Below are positions 52,731 to 61,611 of a stretch of 64,000 nt of DNA, piece after piece. Origin of the DNA: Fictibacillus norfolkensis (lineage in GTDB: Bacteria; Bacillota; Bacilli; Bacillales; Fictibacillaceae); the NCBI RefSeq assembly GCF_014836645.1, contig NZ_JACSQM010000010.1, positions 27,507 through 91,506 of the forward strand, read 5' to 3'. Below the pieces are notes generated by a model. The model made no database searches, was not told the origin of the DNA, and saw only the letters and a program-made list of their open reading frames with translations. Both the position numbers and the translations under genes were made by a program. Within the stretch, counting starts at the first letter, position 1, and every line of letters starts with the position of its first letter.

Positions 52731-52762
52731 CAAAAAAAAACAAGAACTCGTCATAAGTCCTT
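52731..52762 (-). terminator. Terminator overlapping the end of the 62-residue membrane protein gene
   Basis: CAAGAACT (52741-52748) pairs with AGTCCTTG (52755-52762) with one G-U; nine T's follow on the minus strand. Confidence 0.65.
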
Positions 52763-52939
52763 GTTCTTCAGCTCTTGGCTTAACAAATCTTCCTCTATTA
52801 ATTGTGCTCTCTTTAACTCTTTTGCAGAATGTTTCTTAAAAAAGACTACCGTTCTCCAAGCAAAAATCGTGAAGAGGGCAAGTGTAATTAAAGCCGGTAT
52901 GTACTCAAGTTTGTTCTCTGGAAATACGATTGGTAACAT
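52751..52939 (-). CDS. Small single-span membrane protein
   Basis: AAAGGGTG precedes ATG 52939. The 62 residues have one helix (YIPALITLALFTIFAWRTVV) and a charged helical tail (KELKRAQLIEEDLLSQEL). No family recognised. Confidence 0.6.
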   Translation of the reverse strand: MLPIVFPENKLEYIPALITLALFTIFAWRTVVFFKKHSAKELKRAQLIEEDLLSQELKNKDL

Positions 52940-53004
52940 ATCTTTGCACCCTTTCGGTAAACAATTCCGTATTATTATACCAAATACGAACCATAATTGA
53001 TATG

Positions 53005-53640
53005 TTATACAGCGGTATTTGTGTTGTTTCTGTTAACGCTTTCTACTTGTTTGGCATGCTTAGCTGTGAGTTTGCTAAGAAGGATGAAAAGAACGATGCC
53101 TAACGTAAATCCTGCCAAAATGTCAGATGGATAATGAACACCAATATAGACACGATTTACCCCGAGTAGGAAAGGAAGAATTGCACCCGCAACTAAAATC
53201 CAGCGTTTTGGATACCGTTCATAGAGAAGAAATGCTGCAAATAAATAAAACGAGGTGCCAACCATCGCGTTTCCACTTGGAAAACTATAACCATCTTCCT
53301 CCAGCAAGCGGTCAGTTAATGGTCGTTCTCGCTCGAACAGGGATTTCACTAGCAAATTTAGACCATAAGAGACCAGAATACTTCCGATCAGCAACAAGCC
53401 GTTTTTCCATCGTTTCATTATGAAATGGACGATCGCACCCATTAAGCAAAGTCCAGCGAGGACTTTGGCGTCCCCGACATGTGTAAATGCTAATACAATA
53501 ATTTTTAAGCTTTCTGTTCGTAAACTAAGCATCCATTCTCTTTGGTTAAAATCAAAGGATACTACGAAAGTGGATTCATAAAATGCAAAAATAGTAAAAA
53601 GTAAGATACCTACCATCATGCTTAAGTAACTTTTTTTCAT
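53005..53640 (-). CDS. PAP2-family membrane phosphatase
   Basis: The 211-residue protein has six helices and all three PAP2 motifs: KSLFERERP (K-x6-RP), YSFPSGNAM (PSGH variant with N) and RVYIGVHYPSDILAG (R-x5-H-x3-D). Bacterial members dephosphorylate undecaprenyl pyrophosphate or other lipid phosphates at the outer face of the membrane. PSGN instead of PSGH replaces one catalytic His, as in some Bacillus paralogues, so activity should be checked. Confidence 0.82.
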   Translation of the reverse strand: MKKSYLSMMVGILLFTIFAFYESTFVVSFDFNQREWMLSLRTESLKIIVLAFTHVGDAKVLAGLCLMGAIVHFIMKRWKNGLLLIGSILVSYGLNLLVKSLFERERPLTDRLLEEDGYSFPSGNAMVGTSFYLFAAFLLYERYPKRWILVAGAILPFLLGVNRVYIGVHYPSDILAGFTLGIVLFILLSKLTAKHAKQVESVNRNNTNTAV

Positions 53641-53976
53641 ATTTGTTCCCCCCTTCCGTTATTTTACGTTAATCTTTTCAAATGAAGGATAAAAAGTTTA
53701 AAAAGTCTGTCATTCCACCTTGAATTTGACCGTTTTCAATGTGGTTTTCATGATTCAAGCTTTTGATACGATATACCTGACGGGGTATCTAGAGCATTAT
53801 TTCATGAAGTTTGTTGATTAATTCTAGAAATTCCGAACTTATTCCGGCGAGATTTTGCAATAATACGGCGAGTTTATCTCATTTATCGGCGAGTCGACAC
53901 AGTCCGACAGACATGACCACCCTCAATACCCTCAAATAACGCACCATATCCATCTGACATCCCACATAGCTTCCCT
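53641..53976. other. Non-coding interval with phased CGGCGAG repeats
   Basis: No supported gene. It holds the PAP2 promoter region and three CGGCGAG heptamers at 53845, 53866 and 53887, each exactly 21 bp apart. Confidence 0.5.
53845..53893. repeat. Three CGGCGAG heptamers with a 21-bp period
   Basis: The heptamer recurs at 53845-53851, 53866-53872 and 53887-53893, separated by AT-rich 14-mers that differ from each other. A spacing of two helical turns puts all three on one DNA face. Confidence 0.6.
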
Positions 53977-54010
53977 TAAAAAGAAAAGTCCTCCTACAAA
54001 GGAGAACTTT
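53977..54010 (-). terminator. Terminator of the trhO gene
   Basis: AAAGTCCTCCT (53985-53995) pairs with AGGAGAACTTT (54000-54010); it overlaps the stop codon and is followed by T's on the minus strand. Confidence 0.7.
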
Positions 54011-54917
54011 AGCTTTCTGCTTCACATTCTTTTATATAACGATTCCAAGGATGTTCTCTGCATGCTGTGCTGCACGAGCGTTTATGTTCATGCTCACACT
54101 CTTCACACATCAACAGATGCGCGTTACATTCTGGATTTCCGCATTTCACATAACGTTCTTCTGGGTTTCCGCAGTGATAACATTTGCCTACCACAACCTC
54201 TTCACCTGTTCGGTTAACTGGCACGGAGATCCGCTCATCGAACACATAACATTTCCCGTCCCATAGCTTCCCTTTTGCTTCTTCATCATACCCATAGGAG
54301 ATAATTCCGCCTTCAAGCTGAGAAACGTCCTTGAATCCTTCTTTTACCAAGAAACCTGAGAACTTTTCACAACGAATACCGCCTGTGCAGTAAGTGAGGA
54401 CTTTTTTATCTTTGAACTGACTGAAGTTCTCTCTCACCCATTGTGGCAGCTCTCGGAATGTTTCAACGTCCGGTCTGATCGCATTCTTGAAATGGCCAAG
54501 GTCATATTCGTACGTGTTCCTTGCATCCAAAATCACCACATCTTCTGATTCCATCGCTTCAAGCCATTCTTTTGGAGAAAGATGCTTACCAGTAAGTTCG
54601 TTTGGATTCACATCATCTTCCAAACTTAAATGAACGAGCTCTGGACGCACGCGAACCTTCATCTTTTTGAAGGCATGTTCGTTCGATCCCTCTATTTTAA
54701 AAACGGTATCTACAAATCGAGGGTCATCCTTCATCATCTTCATGTATGCTTCAGTCTGTTCCACCGTTCCTGATACGGTTCCGTTGATCCCTTCATACGC
54801 TACAAGAATTCTGCCCTTTAACCCGATCTCCTTACAAAGAGCGAGATGTTCTTCTTTAAATGCTTCAGGGTCTTCGATCGTTACGTATTTATAATACAAT
54901 AGTACTTGAAAGTCCAT
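54009..54917 (-). CDS. trhO: tRNA uridine(34) hydroxylase, rhodanese-type (TrhO)
   Basis: Start set at ATG 54917 behind GTAGGTGG; the GTG at 54926 is part of that site. The 302-residue protein has the N-terminal acylphosphatase-like domain ([36 protein letters not shown]), a rhodanese domain with the active Cys in [19 protein letters not shown], and a C-terminal Cys-rich zinc-binding tail ([34 protein letters not shown]). TrhO uses oxygen to form 5-hydroxyuridine at position 34 of tRNA. Confidence 0.9.
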   Translation of the reverse strand: MDFQVLLYYKYVTIEDPEAFKEEHLALCKEIGLKGRILVAYEGINGTVSGTVEQTEAYMKMMKDDPRFVDTVFKIEGSNEHAFKKMKVRVRPELVHLSLEDDVNPNELTGKHLSPKEWLEAMESEDVVILDARNTYEYDLGHFKNAIRPDVETFRELPQWVRENFSQFKDKKVLTYCTGGIRCEKFSGFLVKEGFKDVSQLEGGIISYGYDEEAKGKLWDGKCYVFDERISVPVNRTGEEVVVGKCYHCGNPEERYVKCGNPECNAHLLMCEECEHEHKRSCSTACREHPWNRYIKECEAES

Positions 54918-54984
54918 GATTACCACCTACTTATGCTTCTTAAAAAACTACCTTCCCTATAATAACAAATTATGAGAAAAAGAA

Positions 54985-55008
54985 AAATACAGGACGCGTC
55001 CTGTATTT
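54985..55008 (-). terminator. Palindromic terminator of the ankyrin gene
   Basis: AAATACAGGAC and GTCCTGTATTT form one perfect palindrome around GC; T-rich on the minus strand. Confidence 0.65.
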
Positions 55009-55496
55009 TAGATTTTATTCAGTGTACTGTTTCTCAAAATTTCAGCTGCTTCATGCGCTTCTTCATCTTCTGCCAATTCAAGAGCTGTTTTTCCATCTTC
55101 TTTGGCTAGGTAAGGATCGGCTCCTTTTTCAATAAAGTAAGCGATCATCTCAGGGTCGTTATGCTGAGCGGCTTGATGGAGAATGGTCCAGCCTCCGCTC
55201 TGCTTTTCGTTAATATCAGCTCCGTGCGATAAGAGAAGACTGATCATCTCCTGGCGATTTTTCATATTAGCTGCAGCAGCATGTAGTGGCGTGTTCGCCA
55301 TATTGTTTCCTGATTTCACTTGAACATCCGCTCCGTGATCAAGCAACAGTCTCACAATCTCCAAATGGCCAAAATGAGCCGCTAGATGAAGAGGTGACCA
55401 TCCTTCACTGAGTCCGTTTATGTTTGTTTCTTCGTTATTCAAAAGTTCTTCAACCACTGTTATATTCCCATCCATTGCTGCTTGGTGCAGATTCAT
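55008..55496 (-). CDS. Ankyrin-repeat protein
   Basis: Start chosen at ATG 55496 behind AAAGGGTGG; an upstream start at 55568 lacks a site. The 162 residues form about four to five ankyrin repeats, e.g. GWSPLHLAAHFGHLEIVRLL, NTPLHAAAANMKNRQEMISL, GWTILHQAAQHNDPEMIAYF and GKTALELAEDEEAHEAAEIL. No other domain. Probably a cytoplasmic protein-binding module; partner unknown. Confidence 0.85.
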   Translation of the reverse strand: MNLHQAAMDGNITVVEELLNNEETNINGLSEGWSPLHLAAHFGHLEIVRLLLDHGADVQVKSGNNMANTPLHAAAANMKNRQEMISLLLSHGADINEKQSGGWTILHQAAQHNDPEMIAYFIEKGADPYLAKEDGKTALELAEDEEAHEAAEILRNSTLNKI

Positions 55497-55673
55497 AGTA
55501 TCCACCCTTTCTGATCGTTGTTGTAAGACTACTTCGACTTCCTGACATGAAAACCCTTTTACATACAATTATTTACAAAATTTTTCTCTCATTCCCAGTT
55601 GTTTCGCGGTCTAAATTATGTGAACATTTAAATAGTGAAAGTCGTTGGGGGAACTGGATATTTGGGGGATATT

Positions 55674-56453
55674 ATGCGTTTAAAAATTTTATCTTTATCA
55701 TTGGCTGCTTTTCTGACTATGACAACTGCAGCACAAGCTTCAACACCATATACGGTTCAACAAAATGACACACTGTGGAAGATCGCACAGCATCAAAATG
55801 TAAGCGTATCAAATGTAATTGGAATGAATCGATTGACGAGCCATAGCATCTATGTTGGTCAAACGTTATACATTCCGTCATCTTCAAATCTACACAATGT
55901 AGTAAATGGAGAGACACTTAACAAAATCGCTTCGGCGTCAAATGTTAGTTTATGGGCAATTCAACAGGCAAACCCACAGATCAAAGAGATCAATTGGGTA
56001 TACCCTGGACAAGTAATCGAGCTGCCAGCTTCTGTTGCCAAGCAACAGCCAGCACCAAAATCCGCAGCTCCAGCACAACCTTCTGTCGGTTCAACTGCTA
56101 CACAAGTTTCACAGCTTGTGAATGCAGAGCGTCAAAAAGCCGGCCTTGCCCCATTAACACTTGATGCTGAACTCAGCAATGTTGCTTTGGCAAAAGCTAA
56201 AGACATGATTCAGAATAACTATTTCGATCATAACTCACCGACTTACGGATCTCCGTTTGACATGATGCGCAGCTTTGGAATCGATTACACAGCTGCTGGT
56301 GAGAACATTGCAAAAGGGCAAACTTCACCACAAGCTGTTATGACAGACTGGATGAATAGTCCTGGCCATCGCCAAAACATTTTAAGCTCTAACTACGACT
56401 CCATCGGCGTAGGCTATTTTGAAGGAGCTTGGGTACAATTATTTAAAAAATAA
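55674..56453 (+). CDS. Secreted LysM-CAP (YkwD/SafA-like) protein
   Basis: Start set at ATG 55674 behind GGGGGATATT. The 259-residue protein has a signal peptide (RLKILSLSLAAFLTMTTAAQA-S). Two LysM domains follow (YTVQQNDTLWKIAQHQNVSV; HNVVNGETLNKIASASNVSL), a Pro/Ala linker, and a CAP/SCP domain (QLVNAERQKAGLAPLTLD; YFDHNSPTYGSPFDMM; AAGENIAKG; WMNSPGHRQNIL). The CAP residues His and Glu are present. Bacillus relatives sit in the cell wall or spore coat; the biochemical activity of CAP proteins is not settled. Confidence 0.88.
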   Translation: MRLKILSLSLAAFLTMTTAAQASTPYTVQQNDTLWKIAQHQNVSVSNVIGMNRLTSHSIYVGQTLYIPSSSNLHNVVNGETLNKIASASNVSLWAIQQANPQIKEINWVYPGQVIELPASVAKQQPAPKSAAPAQPSVGSTATQVSQLVNAERQKAGLAPLTLDAELSNVALAKAKDMIQNNYFDHNSPTYGSPFDMMRSFGIDYTAAGENIAKGQTSPQAVMTDWMNSPGHRQNILSSNYDSIGVGYFEGAWVQLFKK

Positions 56454-56477
56454 GGATCTTCCGCACGACTTTCCACT

Positions 56478-56514
56478 AAAAAACATGCAGCTTTTCTGGC
56501 CGCATGTTTTTTAT
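56478..56514. terminator. Convergent terminator
   Basis: AAAACATGC (56480-56488) pairs with GCATGTTTT (56502-56510), T-run on the right; it serves the CAP gene and, in reverse, the kinase remnant. Confidence 0.75.
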
Positions 56515-57049
56515 ATGTGTATGAATCGATTATCTGTTTTTATCTCACGAACGACATGCTGTATGTCATAAGGAGTAAGTAGACTTGTATGAAGAAGTTG
56601 GTTATGGTTTAGCCCTGAATGTATGAACTCATCAAAAAGGACCAAACACCTATCACCCATACGTTCTTCCTCAATACGCAGGGCATCTCTTTTTACCAAC
56701 GTATCTTTATCTGTCCAAAGAACAACGTTTTAATCGTAACACCAAGGTCACGCAGCTGGTTACTTAACCATTCCACATCTTTTGGAAAGATGATATAGTC
56801 GATGACAACATCACTTCCATATTGTAAAAAGTTTCTTGTAAGATGAAGAATGTTATGCCAGATCAAATCATGCTCCCGCTCACTTTCCCAAGGTTTCTCT
56901 CTACCGTTTCTGTGCATATGACTGATATCATCGCCTGATAGATAGGCACTATGAGTTAAACTGTTTACCAGTTCCATCGAAGTTGTCGATTTTCCGACTC
57001 CTGCAGGTCCCGACAGAAGATAAACCGTTCTTGCCTGTTCCTTTATCAC
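56511..57049 (-). pseudogene. P-loop kinase-like gene with a one-base frameshift
   Basis: The frame from 57049 reads TVYLLSGPAGVGKSTTSMEL (Walker A), then AYLSGDDISHMHRNGREKPW and DVVIDYIIFPKDVEWLSNQL, and goes out of sense after RDLGVTIKT. The second frame continues as VVLWTDKDTLVKRDALRIEE and ERMGDRCLVLFDEFIHSGL. Adding one A to the AAAA at 56728-56731 fuses them into a ~178-residue AAA/kinase-like protein of the type common in Bacillus (nucleotide- or antibiotic-kinase-like). It is either a recent pseudogene or a homopolymer error. Confidence 0.75.
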
Positions 57050-57065
57050 TGATGTTCCTCCACAC

Positions 57066-57338
57066 TTAAAACTTTAGTTCTAATTCTTCTAAAAGCGCTT
57101 TTGCACCATTCGGACTGAGTACGAACTTCCCGCCAGCATAGGCAGTATTTTCATCGGTTACTTCTCCTGTAATCGCACACGAGTTATTCGGTATGTATTT
57201 CTTTAATATAATACGGTCGTCTTCTACGAAAATTTCGGTACCATCTTTAATGTCTAGATCCATCATTCGTCGTAATTCAATCGGAATAACAATTCTTCCT
57301 AACTCGTCTACTTTTCTCACAATACCCGTGCTTTTCAT
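57066..57338 (-). CDS. AbrB-family transition-state regulator paralogue
   Basis: Start set at ATG 57338 behind GGAAGG. The 90-residue protein has the swapped-hairpin DNA-binding domain KSTGIVRKVDELGRIVIPIE and LRRMMDLDIKDGTEIFVED, plus the C-terminal multimerisation part CAITGEVTDENTAYAGGKFV. It is close to AbrB/Abh in layout. AbrB proteins repress post-exponential genes. Whether this is the main AbrB or Abh cannot be told; its location beside a kinase gene is not that of B. subtilis abrB. Confidence 0.88.
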   Translation of the reverse strand: MKSTGIVRKVDELGRIVIPIELRRMMDLDIKDGTEIFVEDDRIILKKYIPNNSCAITGEVTDENTAYAGGKFVLSPNGAKALLEELELKF

Positions 57339-57596
57339 ATGTTCTACCTTCCTTTTCTTCTTTCCAAACGAAAAGTAAAATCTGCACTGCATGTCACCTT
57401 ACTCCATCGCTTGGTAAATAATGTTTTTCGTTGAACCAATCATCTCAAAAACTTCTATAAATAGGAAGAGGATATGAGTTGGGTTAATTTAATGAGCAGA
57501 TAGGACTAATTTTGGTGTGGAAGGTGTGAGAAAATGATATTTCGTATTTGTCATGAGTAAAAAAACCTATACTATTTTCCCGAAATGTAATTACAA

Positions 57597-57626
57597 GTCA
57601 AAAAAAAACACCTATTATTGGTGTGT
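57597..57626 (-). terminator. Terminator of the amidase gene
   Basis: ACACC (57608-57612) pairs with GGTGT (57620-57624); a run of eight or nine T's follows on the minus strand. Confidence 0.6.
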
Positions 57627-57632
57627 TGGATA

Positions 57633-58316
57633 TTACTTCACTCTTAATATCTGTCCCGGATAGATGCTGTAGTTATTATCAAGATTGTTCCAGCTTTTAA
57701 TCTGCTGAATCGTACTGCCGTATTGTTGACTTAGAGCATAGACTGTATCTCCACTTACCACTGTGTGATAAATGGCTTTTTTAGGAAGATTGAAGCTCTT
57801 TACAATCCCATTCACATGTCCACGCGCAATATTCTCAATAAATGAAGCTGTTTTTAACTTATTGGCGTCATTCACATTATCGATAAACCCATTCTCCGTT
57901 AATAAAGCAGGCATGTTCGATTCACGCAGCACATGAAAGTTTGCTGTCTTCTGTCCACGATCGCTGAAATTCACTACTTTCAAAATTTCGGTATGCACAT
58001 TATCTTGATACGTTGTTGTAGGTGCTGTGGATCCTGGATAAATGTAATCTTCGTACCCTGTTCCCCCACCTGCATTAACATGAACAGATAGAAAGAAATC
58101 GGCTCCCCATGCATTTGCAGCATCTGTCCGTTCCGTTAAGGACTTCGTTACATCTGAAGTCCTGCTCATTAAAATGGAAACATTGCTGTATTCGGAAAGT
58201 AAAATATCTCTGATTCGAATGCCTATTTGAAGAGTAAGTGTCTTTTCTGTGAGGTTATTCCCCACAGCTCCAGGATCAGTACCGCCATGACCTGGATCAA
58301 TAAAAATTTTCACCAT
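57633..58316 (-). CDS. N-acetylmuramoyl-L-alanine amidase with LysM domain
   Basis: Start set at ATG 58316 behind AGGGGTG. Amidase_3 fold: zinc ligands in [16 protein letters not shown] (His), [12 protein letters not shown] (Glu) and [12 protein letters not shown] (His), catalytic Glu in [12 protein letters not shown]-terminal LysM binds glycan ([32 protein letters not shown]). 227 residues. No signal peptide, as in the mother-cell lysis enzymes CwlC/CwlH, so a late-sporulation role in releasing the spore is likely. Confidence 0.88.
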   Translation of the reverse strand: MVKIFIDPGHGGTDPGAVGNNLTEKTLTLQIGIRIRDILLSEYSNVSILMSRTSDVTKSLTERTDAANAWGADFFLSVHVNAGGGTGYEDYIYPGSTAPTTTYQDNVHTEILKVVNFSDRGQKTANFHVLRESNMPALLTENGFIDNVNDANKLKTASFIENIARGHVNGIVKSFNLPKKAIYHTVVSGDTVYALSQQYGSTIQQIKSWNNLDNNYSIYPGQILRVK

Positions 58317-58497
58317 TTTCATCACCCCTATTATTCATAATATGATGGAGTCTATGAAAAGGTTTGTACATTTTAATTGTTTAGTAGATTTATTTGGTAG
58401 TTTTCAGCAGTGTTCGGTCATCTTATTTCGATCGAATTAAAAATTCTTCTCTTAACCAGAATTCCCCTTAATATCAAGCTCAATGTCTTGTTTTTAT

Positions 58498-58740
58498 CTA
58501 AGGTTCTCGAAAAAGTTTTCTTTGTTTCATATAATCAACAGCCTTTGTTTTATTCTTTTGCTTTAAAATATGTTCTTCTTCTCTTTTATCTCTATTAAAG
58601 GCATTGTATTCATCGTATGTAAGTACACCTTCCGATATAGCATTTTTAACTGCACAATGTGGCTCTTTAGTATGAGAGCAATTAGTAAACTTACACATTC
58701 TAGATAAGTTTTCAATTTCAACAAATATCCGATCATTCAT
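58498..58740 (-). pseudogene. C-terminal fragment of an RsgA-type ribosome GTPase
   Basis: The 80-residue frame contains MCKFTNCSHTKEPHCAVKNA, the RsgA zinc-finger signature (CxFxxCxHxxEPxCAV), and the helical tail DEYNAFNRDKREEEHILKQK. An RsgA paralogue is normally ~350 residues with an OB fold and a circularly permuted GTPase; both are absent, and no sequence of theirs precedes it. A usable site (GAGG, 9 nt) before ATG 58740 could still allow translation of the zinc finger alone. Confidence 0.65.
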
Positions 58741-58820
58741 TTATCAAACCTCACTCTATTTAAATAAATATCGGTTCCTGTTATTTAACAATCCTGCTAT
58801 GTTTGTTGAATTAATTCTAA

Positions 58821-58853
58821 TAAAAAGGCACTTCTCCTTCTCGAAGAAATGCT
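58821..58853 (-). terminator. Repeat-family terminator hairpin
   Basis: GCACTTCTCC folds with GAAGAAATGC over 58828-58852; T-run on the minus strand. Nearly the same sequence as at 27878-27902. Confidence 0.65.
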
Positions 58854-58864
58854 TAACTTTGATC

Positions 58865-59339
58865 TTAAAAAATTTCTTGTTTTTGCATTGGGGATTTTAC
58901 CCTTAGTATAACTGATACGACGATACTCGACATTCCTATTAGAAGAAACAACCAAGTAAACCATTCTAGACCTATGGTAGGAGATCTAAACGTTAACGAA
59001 CTGGCTAGAAATAATGTAAAACCGAGTATGCTGAAGAATAGGCTCAATTTATTTGTGTGATTTCTTAAAAGCCATGTGGCAAGTAATACAAGGATATACA
59101 GCAAACTGATAGTCAATTAGTATTGGAAACAGTTGTTTGAACTTTGCAGCATAAATAAAATGATCGAATCCTGAGATCTGAGAGACATTTGTTACAGTTC
59201 CATGATTCCAATTCGAAAAAATAGCCGAGTACTTCCATTCCCACCATGTATCTCTTAATTCACTTCCTTCATACCATGCTGAAAACGTTGAAAAAAGAAA
59301 CACAATAACTGATAAAACAAATTGAATAACATATGACAT
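58865..59339 (-). pseudogene. DUF4306 (YjdJ-like) membrane protein with a frameshift
   Basis: The frame from 59339 reads MSYVIQFVLSVIVFLFSTFS, then WYEGSELRDTWWEWKYSAIF and FDHFIYAAKFKQLFPIL, then goes off into non-membrane text. The other frame continues MTISLLYILVLLATWLLRNH and WLFLLIGMSSIVVSVIL. Removing one T from ATTGACTATC near 59115 gives a single ~158-residue protein with one N-terminal helix and three C-terminal ones, as in DUF4306/YjdJ. Alternatively the second frame could start at the TTG, but it directly follows an in-frame stop. Function unknown. Confidence 0.65.
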
Positions 59340-59424
59340 AACTAGATTTCCTCTCGCTTGATTATGGTATTTATCGCTTTTTATAGAAGAACTATCTTTT
59401 AAATTAGGAGTCTAGCCGTTTTAA

Positions 59425-59862
59425 TCATCCGATCTTCTCCGCTAACTCTAGAATAATCCCCTCTGGACCACGAACATAGCTAAGCTTGTAGCTGTCTTCA
59501 TATTGCTCGATCTCACTAAAAGTTTCCAGGCCCTTCTTTTTCAAAACAGCAACGATCGCCTCAAGATCCTCAACAGCAAAGCAAATATGCCGAATGCCTA
59601 GCGTATTTGGAGAAGGTAATTGTGGGTCAGATTCATCTGCAGGCGTATAATATTTGACGAGCTCTATCCAAGTGTGACCGTCAGGCATCCCTAGTCCTAC
59701 ACAACTCGTTTTAACATTCTTTAGTCCAACTATTCTGTCCAACTGGCCTCCTTCCAGTTCCCATTCCGCTTTTACTTCAAGACCTATATCAAGGAAAAAA
59801 GCTTTCGCTTCTAAAAGATTATTTACATTTATACTCACATGATCGATTCTATTAACCTTCAT
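59425..59862 (-). CDS. VOC-family (glyoxalase-like) protein
   Basis: Start set at ATG 59862 behind GGAGG; 145 residues in two beta-alpha-beta3 modules. Metal-ligand positions are RIDHVSINVNNLLEAKAFF (His), LGIRHICFAVEDLEAIV (His) and PEGIILELAEKIG (Glu). VOC enzymes include dioxygenases, isomerases and resistance proteins; which this is cannot be read. Confidence 0.82.
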   Translation of the reverse strand: MKVNRIDHVSINVNNLLEAKAFFLDIGLEVKAEWELEGGQLDRIVGLKNVKTSCVGLGMPDGHTWIELVKYYTPADESDPQLPSPNTLGIRHICFAVEDLEAIVAVLKKKGLETFSEIEQYEDSYKLSYVRGPEGIILELAEKIG

Positions 59863-60153
59863 AATCAATTCCTCCGATGTTCATTTTGGCTCATAAGATA
59901 TATTCGATTGCACTACTCTAAAACCTTTCCTTAATTAAAATCTCCCCATTGAAGCTTATGACACTCAAGACTCCCGTCCTATTCTAAAATACTTATCTAG
60001 TTAAATAGATACACACAAAAACTACTAAAAATAGGACATTCAAATACACTTCTGTAGTAAGACATTATCATTTTTCAACAACCTCTCTTAATTTCATATA
60101 CACATTTCCTTTTTTGTATTATATTGGAACACATTAAGAGGAGGAGAGTTATT

Positions 60154-60807
60154 ATGAAAAAGTTTATAAGTCTATTCACTGTGTTTATTTTTTCACTCGT
60201 GCTCGTTGCTCCATCATTTGCATCTGCAACGCAAAAGTTGATTCAACCGATCAACAACGCATATATTACCGCTGGTTTTTTGAATGCTAACTATCAGCAG
60301 AAATTTGGCTTCAAACATTATGGATGGGATTTAACATCCTCTAACAGCAGCAGAGCGGTTTGGGCGAGTGGAACTGGAAAAGTTTTAGCAACCGGCTACG
60401 ATAACGTTTTAGGAAATACCGTCATTGTTAAATATCCTGCATCTTACATTCATTCAACAGGAGCAACGAAAGATCTTGTGTTCCGATATAATCACTTAGC
60501 TTCTATTGCCGTATCTAAGGGACAGAGTGTCACAAAAGATACTCGATTAGGTAACTATGGTAATACAGGATTGTATTCAACCGGTCCACACCTTCACTTT
60601 GAAATTGATACAGACACCGTTTATTACCAATACTCTCCTACACTAGGATCGAGTTCAAATATTATAAAAGCTGGTACTGCTAGCACGGTGCTATCTCCGA
60701 AAAATGTTCTATACACCAAAGTTTCTATTCCAGATAACCAGAGCATTTATATCGTTGGAGATGGCTATCAATCTTCCTCTGAAGATGACCTTCCATTTAA
60801 AAACTAA
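60154..60807 (+). CDS. Secreted M23-family metallopeptidase-like protein
   Basis: Start set at ATG 60154 behind AGGAGGAGAG. Signal peptide KKFISLFTVFIFSLVLVAPS-FASA. The 217-residue protein has the peptidase M23 core: FGFKHYGWDLTSS (His and Asp zinc ligands), VWASGTGKVLATGYDNVLGN, FRYNHLASIAVSKGQSVTK and STGPHLHFEID (HxH). It may cut peptidoglycan cross-bridges. An acidic C-terminal tail follows. Monocistronic, with a strong terminator. Confidence 0.85.
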   Translation: MKKFISLFTVFIFSLVLVAPSFASATQKLIQPINNAYITAGFLNANYQQKFGFKHYGWDLTSSNSSRAVWASGTGKVLATGYDNVLGNTVIVKYPASYIHSTGATKDLVFRYNHLASIAVSKGQSVTKDTRLGNYGNTGLYSTGPHLHFEIDTDTVYYQYSPTLGSSSNIIKAGTASTVLSPKNVLYTKVSIPDNQSIYIVGDGYQSSSEDDLPFKN

Positions 60808-60809
60808 CA

Positions 60810-60848
60810 ACAAAAGAGACAAAGCAACTCTCGCTTTGTCTCTTTTTG
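60810..60848. terminator. Convergent terminator
   Basis: AAAAGAGACAAAGC (60812-60825) pairs perfectly with GCTTTGTCTCTTTT (60833-60846), followed by T's; it lies between convergent genes. Confidence 0.85.
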
Positions 60849-60861
60849 TTGTTCACTTCAT

Positions 60862-61611
60862 TTATCCCAACTGTCGTTTGAACTTTTTACTAGCAAAGAA
60901 GTAAGCAATTACCATAATTCCGATACACCAAGCAAGCGCAATCCAGATATCATTTCCAACTGGTCCCTCATATAATAGAGCACGAATCGCGTTCACAATG
61001 GATGTTACGGGTTGATTTTCAGCAAAGATACGCACAATCTTTGGCATCGTTTCTGTTGGAACAAATGCTGAACTGATAAAGGGTAAGAACACGAGCGGAT
61101 ACGAATAAGCTGTTGCTCCTTCCATTGTACTTGCTGTTAATCCCGGAATAACGGCGAGCCATGTTAGCGCTAGCGTAAATAGTCCAAGTATTCCCGCTAC
61201 AGAAAGCCAATCTAGAAGTCCTGCGTTAGAACGAAAACCCATCATCAAGGCGACTGGGATTACAATTAAGATTGTAAGTGCATTAGAAACAAGTGAGGTG
61301 AAAACATGTGCCCACAATACTGATGATCTTTTGATTGGCATGGTTATAAAACGAGCCATTAATCCACTCTTCACATCTGTAAACAGTCGAACAGAGGTAT
61401 AAGCCACACCTGATGCGATCGCCATCAGCAATATGCCTGGTAATAAGTAATTCACATAGTTGTCTGTCCCTGCCTCAATCGCCCCTCCGAATACATAGAC
61501 AAACAATAGCATCATCATAATCGGGGTAATAGCCACCGTGATAATCGTATCCGGACTTCGCATGATATTACGCATTAATCGTCCTAATAAAGTTCCTGTT
61601 ATACTTTTCAT
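60862..61611 (-). CDS. ABC-2 type permease (DrrB-like)
   Basis: The 249-residue protein has six helices of the ABC-2 fold: ITVAITPIMMMLLFVYVFGG, LLPGILLMAIASGVAYTSV, LVSNALTILIVIPVALMMGF and others, and the loop YPLVFLPFISSAFVPTETMP typical of multidrug/daunorubicin exporters. Starts one base before the ATPase stop ends. The substrate is unknown; the PadR regulator upstream suggests a toxic compound. Confidence 0.85.
   Translation of the reverse strand: MKSITGTLLGRLMRNIMRSPDTIITVAITPIMMMLLFVYVFGGAIEAGTDNYVNYLLPGILLMAIASGVAYTSVRLFTDVKSGLMARFITMPIKRSSVLWAHVFTSLVSNALTILIVIPVALMMGFRSNAGLLDWLSVAGILGLFTLALTWLAVIPGLTASTMEGATAYSYPLVFLPFISSAFVPTETMPKIVRIFAENQPVTSIVNAIRALLYEGPVGNDIWIALAWCIGIMVIAYFFASKKFKRQLG

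Noticed and set aside
53845..53893. CRISPR array
   Set aside because: Only three 7-bp repeats with 14-bp spacers; far too short for CRISPR, and no cas genes are present.
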